Below, in pieces: positions 61,009 through 64,000 of a stretch of DNA of 64,000 nt. This DNA is from Rhizobium vallis (GTDB taxonomy: Bacteria > Pseudomonadota > Alphaproteobacteria > Rhizobiales > Rhizobiaceae). Every line of letters begins with the position of its first letter. Positions within the stretch are counted from its first letter, which is position 1. The translations under genes were made by a program, and so were the position numbers. The stretch covers positions 466,001 through 530,000 of the forward strand of contig NZ_ML133686.1 in the NCBI RefSeq assembly GCF_003985155.1. Direction: 5' to 3'. The notes beneath the pieces are model-generated. The model did not search any database. It was not told the origin of the DNA and saw only the letters and a list, made by a program, of their open reading frames with translations.

Positions 61009-61773
61009 CTACGCGCCTTTCGACAATAGTGTATCGAGCAGATTGTAGTACTCCATGTCGTTCGCAAACGATTCCGTAAGTTCAAACTCCAAAGGAAAGC
61101 TCTCGTTTAGATTGCTGATATTTTGATTGTCCAGGTATTTCAGAAGATTTACCGCGTCGGTTCGCTTCTGGTTTACAGCGCTCGCTTTCAGCCATGCTTT
61201 TAGTGTTCCGAGCTGGTCCAGAGGGCTGCCACTGTTTTCAGCCGCCACAAAGAGCTTGGCGAATGACCTTTCGCTGAAGTGAAGCGAGCGTGCCAGTGAC
61301 TCAAGGTCATGCCTGAGCCATTTTTCGATGATCCCGGCGCGTTCCGCGTTTCTCAGAGAGAGCCTGATGTCTATGAGAGCGTCACCCAGTGCGGTTGATC
61401 CCAGCTCAATGGGAGCCATTGGCACCGTGACATCGGCATCATCGGTGAGCGGATGCCTTCGATACCACCGGTAGATCAGTCCATGCCCGATCATTCCCTG
61501 GGGGGCTAGTTCCGCTGCTCGTAGCGCGCCTATGCTTGATGCACCGTACATGCGGACCCCTCGGGACATTGCCCAGAGAATTTCCTGGTGACGAACAGCC
61601 GGGGACTGCGCGAAGACGCCGTCGATCAGCGCAATCACGGAGGGAGCGTATTGCGCCACGGCTCGCACGACATCTCCGCATCCGACGGGAGGAAGGTATA
61701 TCGCGTCCAGGTGGCTGCGCGCTTCCGTCCCGGAGAGAGTGGGGCCGAGAAAAACCACGATATCATCGCGCAA
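61009..61773 (-). CDS. TfuA-like protein
   Basis: The 254-residue protein starts at TTG 61773, chosen because CCGGAGG lies six bases upstream and the family begins here (DIVVFLGPTLSG). Conserved TfuA marks are YLPPVGCGDVVRA near residue 26, LIDGVFAQSPAVRHQEILWA near residue 50, GVRMYGASSIGALRAAEL near residue 73 and TDDADVTVPMAP. TfuA partners YcaO enzymes in thioamide formation (TfuA supplies or activates sulfide) and was named from trifolitoxin production in Rhizobium. The gene overlaps the YcaO gene by 11 bases, so the two act together. Confidence 0.87.
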   Translation of the reverse strand: MRDDIVVFLGPTLSGTEARSHLDAIYLPPVGCGDVVRAVAQYAPSVIALIDGVFAQSPAVRHQEILWAMSRGVRMYGASSIGALRAAELAPQGMIGHGLIYRWYRRHPLTDDADVTVPMAPIELGSTALGDALIDIRLSLRNAERAGIIEKWLRHDLESLARSLHFSERSFAKLFVAAENSGSPLDQLGTLKAWLKASAVNQKRTDAVNLLKYLDNQNISNLNESFPLEFELTESFANDMEYYNLLDTLLSKGA

Positions 61774-62911
61774 GGTCTGCCTCCGGATTTGTTTCCAGTG
61801 GTGGCGCAACCACGCGGACGACATGAAGAGGTATGCGATCATCCGAATGAAGAACCACAAGAATGGCGGCCGTCGCGCCTGCCAACTTTAAGGCCTCGAT
61901 GGTCGCTCGGATGGATTGGTCGTTGGCGGGAGGACACTCTTCGACATAGGAACTGCCTCCTTTTGCGAGTTGACTGCGCCATGCGGCCAACTCCGAGGCA
62001 TCCGGGCATCCATAAAGCTCGGTCCTGATATCTTCCCGCGCGGCTGAAATCACGCCCAATCGAGACTGGCATGCTTCGAGCAATGCGCTCGTCAGCGCGC
62101 GATCGTGGCTGAAGTCGCAGCCGAAGCCTTCAGCCGGCAGAGGCGCAAACGGGGCTCTGCTTGCGTCTTCCATGATGTGGCACCAGTAGATCGGCAGCGC
62201 GTGCGGCGCCGGGATCTGCCAGACGCCCACGACAAAACCTGCATTGGATAGTCGCCGCATGATTTCTCCGGCGCTTCCCGAGTGAACCGACCGGCTGTCG
62301 ATCTGAAAGCGATCAAAGAAATGGGGGGTCTTCATTGCCGTGCATCGAGCCTGCCGCTCCAGAATCTCCAGGCACGCATGTCTTGCCGCGCTTTGAAGGC
62401 TCGTGCCGGCTGCCAGGCCCGTTGTGTCTCTGGGCATCCAATGTGGATGAGGCGAGGGGATGGTGTAGGCGGTATCCACAAGGGCAAGCGGAACTGAAAT
62501 TTCCTGACCTGAAAAGAGATCCAACCCGCCAATCCAGAAAAGCGTCTCATCGCCCCGCCCGACGCCAAGGTGCGACCAGTATTTCTGTTCGTTCATTTCG
62601 CGGAAGGCCGCTCTGAAGACGCGGTCCGGAGGGATCCGCTCCGAGGCCCATCCCTCCAGGGATTCCATCAGGCCCGATATCGCCGCGAGCGGAAAAGTCA
62701 AACCTTTCCCTTGGCTGACCACGACGGAAAGGGACCGCGGCCGCACCGCCTGGACGACGGGAATCCCGATCCAGTCGAGTTGCGTGACCGAACCCAGCCT
62801 CGTGATCCCGTATTCCTGCTTATGCGCGAGGATGCGCCGCACGGTCTGCCAGGGATCAGGGGGCGAGGGGGGAAGGGTATCGAAGATATTGTCGAGCATC
62901 CCTTCGTCCAT
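61763..62911 (-). CDS. YcaO-family protein (ATP-dependent cyclodehydratase/thioamidase)
   Basis: The 382-residue protein is a YcaO-domain enzyme. ATP/Mg site motifs are SGLMESLEGWASE (Ser79, Glu83, Glu86) and LEILERQA (Glu182, Glu185), with TTGLAAGTSLQSAARHA before the latter. YcaO enzymes phosphorylate the peptide backbone amide to make azolines, thioamides or amidines; with TfuA the expected product is a thioamide. The C-terminus lacks the proline-rich PxPxP tail of azoline-forming members. ATG 62911 is preceded by AGGAGG. No precursor peptide lies between it and its neighbours. Confidence 0.88.
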   Translation of the reverse strand: MDEGMLDNIFDTLPPSPPDPWQTVRRILAHKQEYGITRLGSVTQLDWIGIPVVQAVRPRSLSVVVSQGKGLTFPLAAISGLMESLEGWASERIPPDRVFRAAFREMNEQKYWSHLGVGRGDETLFWIGGLDLFSGQEISVPLALVDTAYTIPSPHPHWMPRDTTGLAAGTSLQSAARHACLEILERQARCTAMKTPHFFDRFQIDSRSVHSGSAGEIMRRLSNAGFVVGVWQIPAPHALPIYWCHIMEDASRAPFAPLPAEGFGCDFSHDRALTSALLEACQSRLGVISAAREDIRTELYGCPDASELAAWRSQLAKGGSSYVEECPPANDQSIRATIEALKLAGATAAILVVLHSDDRIPLHVVRVVAPPLETNPEADLAR

Positions 62912-62929
62912 CCGATCCTCCTCTTGGGG

Positions 62930-64000
62930 CTAGAACCTTGGCAATCCGTCCAAGGCGCGCTTTGCTCTTTCCGTGAGCCAGGCAGCTTTTTGCGCTTCTG
63001 CAATCTGGATGGCTTTCGTCAGGTCTCTTTTTATCGATGAGGGAGTGTCGTTCAGATCACGTCTCAGTTTTGCGCTGAGGCGATAGAGTTCGGCGAGCCA
63101 GAACGACTGGCCGCTGCTGCGACCAACATTGATCGCATTGTGAACGGTTGCGAGCGCTTCCGCAGGTTTTCCGAGCCGCTGCAGCACCTGCGCATGCATG
63201 TCACTGTGTATGGAAAAATTGTCGTCGGTGCCCAATTGCTGCTGGAGCAGGAGGCCGCCCTGAAAGCGCTCTTCGCCGCGTTTTGCGGATGACGTCATCA
63301 GCTCCGCCCAGCCGCAGTACATGTTGGCACGCGCCTGGCTTGCGGCGAGACCGTGCCGCTTGGCAAGCGACAGCATCTGTTCGCCGAGCGCATGGACATC
63401 GTCATATCTGTCTTGGCAGCGACGAAGGACGATTGCGTAATAAAGCGAATGAACCATGCTGCCGGCGTGATCAGTTGAGGTTGCCCATTCCAGGCATTGT
63501 TTGATCGCATCTTCACTGGCGTCGGGATCATTCAGAAGCAGGTAGGAGAGGGCGCTTTCACCCAACCCGCATACCTTGGCATCATGTCCACCGAAGAAGG
63601 CTCGATTTCTCACGGCTCTTTCGGGATCGTAGAGATCGAGGCCTTTGGCGACGCAATCGAGACAAAAATCGTGCTCCCCGGCATGAAAGCTCGTCGCCCA
63701 TCCGCAATGATAGGACTGAAGTCTCGTCTCCTGATCCTCGACGGCTTGCATGTCCCCCACGAGAATTCGCGCGCGTGATTGTTGCGTCAGAATGTTGGGC
63801 GCCGTGAACCACCATCCCCAGTAGACCGGGAAATGTTTTACCCGAACTGTCGATGATTGTTTCCTCAGAAAATGCATCGCGCGGGAATAGACCCGCCGTG
63901 CGCTCTCCGAGCCCTCTCCGTCAAGCGCGGCCGCCACGACGCCTTGAAGTTCGAACAAGCCGAGTGCGAGCTCGGTGCGATCGGGATGGCGCCGCGAAAC
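62930..64000 (-). CDS. C-terminal TPR-like region of a large regulator or ATPase (cut by window edge)
   Basis: The frame is open from the right edge to a stop at 62930, giving 356 residues. It is all-alpha and built of TPR-like repeats (ESARRVYSRAMHFLRKQ, ILVGDMQAVEDQETRLQSYHCGWA, LGESALSYLLLNDPDASEDA, AQVLQRLGKPAEALATVHNAI). In rhizobia such solenoids form the C-terminus of large cyclase/STAND-type or OmpR-like signalling proteins with an ATPase core; the N-terminal part is outside the window. It lies 18 bases before the YcaO gene, so it may be the first or regulatory gene of that operon. Confidence 0.72.
   Translation of the reverse strand, partial: VSRRHPDRTELALGLFELQGVVAAALDGEGSESARRVYSRAMHFLRKQSSTVRVKHFPVYWGWWFTAPNILTQQSRARILVGDMQAVEDQETRLQSYHCGWATSFHAGEHDFCLDCVAKGLDLYDPERAVRNRAFFGGHDAKVCGLGESALSYLLLNDPDASEDAIKQCLEWATSTDHAGSMVHSLYYAIVLRRCQDRYDDVHALGEQMLSLAKRHGLAASQARANMYCGWAELMTSSAKRGEERFQGGLLLQQQLGTDDNFSIHSDMHAQVLQRLGKPAEALATVHNAINVGRSSGQSFWLAELYRLSAKLRRDLNDTPSSIKRDLTKAIQIAEAQKAAWLTERAKRALDGLPRF

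Noticed and set aside
1..64000. tRNA, rRNA, CRISPR array and complete insertion sequences
   Set aside because: I saw no cloverleaf-like sequence, no regularly spaced direct repeats and no intact transposase; the only mobile-element trace is the resolvase remnant.

Overview
The window looks like DNA from a fast-growing rhizobium of the Rhizobium leguminosarum / R. etli group. It is GC-rich with alphaproteobacterial codon use, its catabolic operons (pca, hut, agp) have the gene orders known from rhizobia, and it carries several palindromic intergenic repeats of types I recognise from Rhizobium. No rRNA, tRNA, ribosomal-protein or replication gene is visible. The content is catabolic, transport and regulatory, as on a chromid or an accessory chromosomal region, but the replicon cannot be decided from the window.

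Layout. 1-8.7 kb: N-terminus of a Cache-domain sensor (cut by the left edge), a frameshifted membrane protein gene, an FkbM methyltransferase coupled to a CyaC-type redox adenylate cyclase, a divergent glycosyltransferase/polysaccharide deacetylase pair, an AT-richer GNAT-like gene beside a serine-recombinase remnant, and a metallo-beta-lactamase-fold hydrolase. 9-14.7 kb: an SDR dehydrogenase, pcaB, pcaGHCD and the divergent regulator pcaQ, the protocatechuate branch down to 3-oxoadipate. 14.8-22.5 kb: a RES/Xre-type toxin-antitoxin pair, a serine hydrolase, a probable orphan small RNA with a strong terminator, a DUF899 protein, a J-domain protein, a two-component system, a lipoprotein and a repeat-rich stretch before an outer-membrane beta-barrel gene.

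22.8-36.8 kb is a complete histidine-utilisation region: hutIHGUD on the minus strand, divergent hutF, two HutC-type repressors, and an amino-acid ABC transporter operon ending in a second HutH-like gene. That last protein lacks the Ala-Ser-Gly triad that forms the MIO cofactor, so it is unlikely to be an ordinary histidine ammonia-lyase. 36.8-49.6 kb: a secreted protein, a PAP2 phosphatase, an MscS channel with a CNMP-type domain, an ABC-2 permease pair with a HlyD protein but no ATPase, a patch of gene debris, a large FAD/GcvT oxidoreductase, a small XRE-led operon and a methyltransferase.

48.7-58.8 kb is an agp-type alpha-galactoside operon: the AraC regulator agpT divergent from agaL1-agpABCD-agaL2, closed by a strong terminator. 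58.9-64 kb is a minus-strand, visibly AT-richer cluster: a large TPR regulator (cut by the right edge), a YcaO cyclodehydratase-family protein, a TfuA-like protein, a gluzincin-type metalloprotease and two small unknown proteins. This is a candidate uncharacterised RiPP or protein-thioamidation system and the most novel part of the window, together with the MIO-less HutH paralogue.
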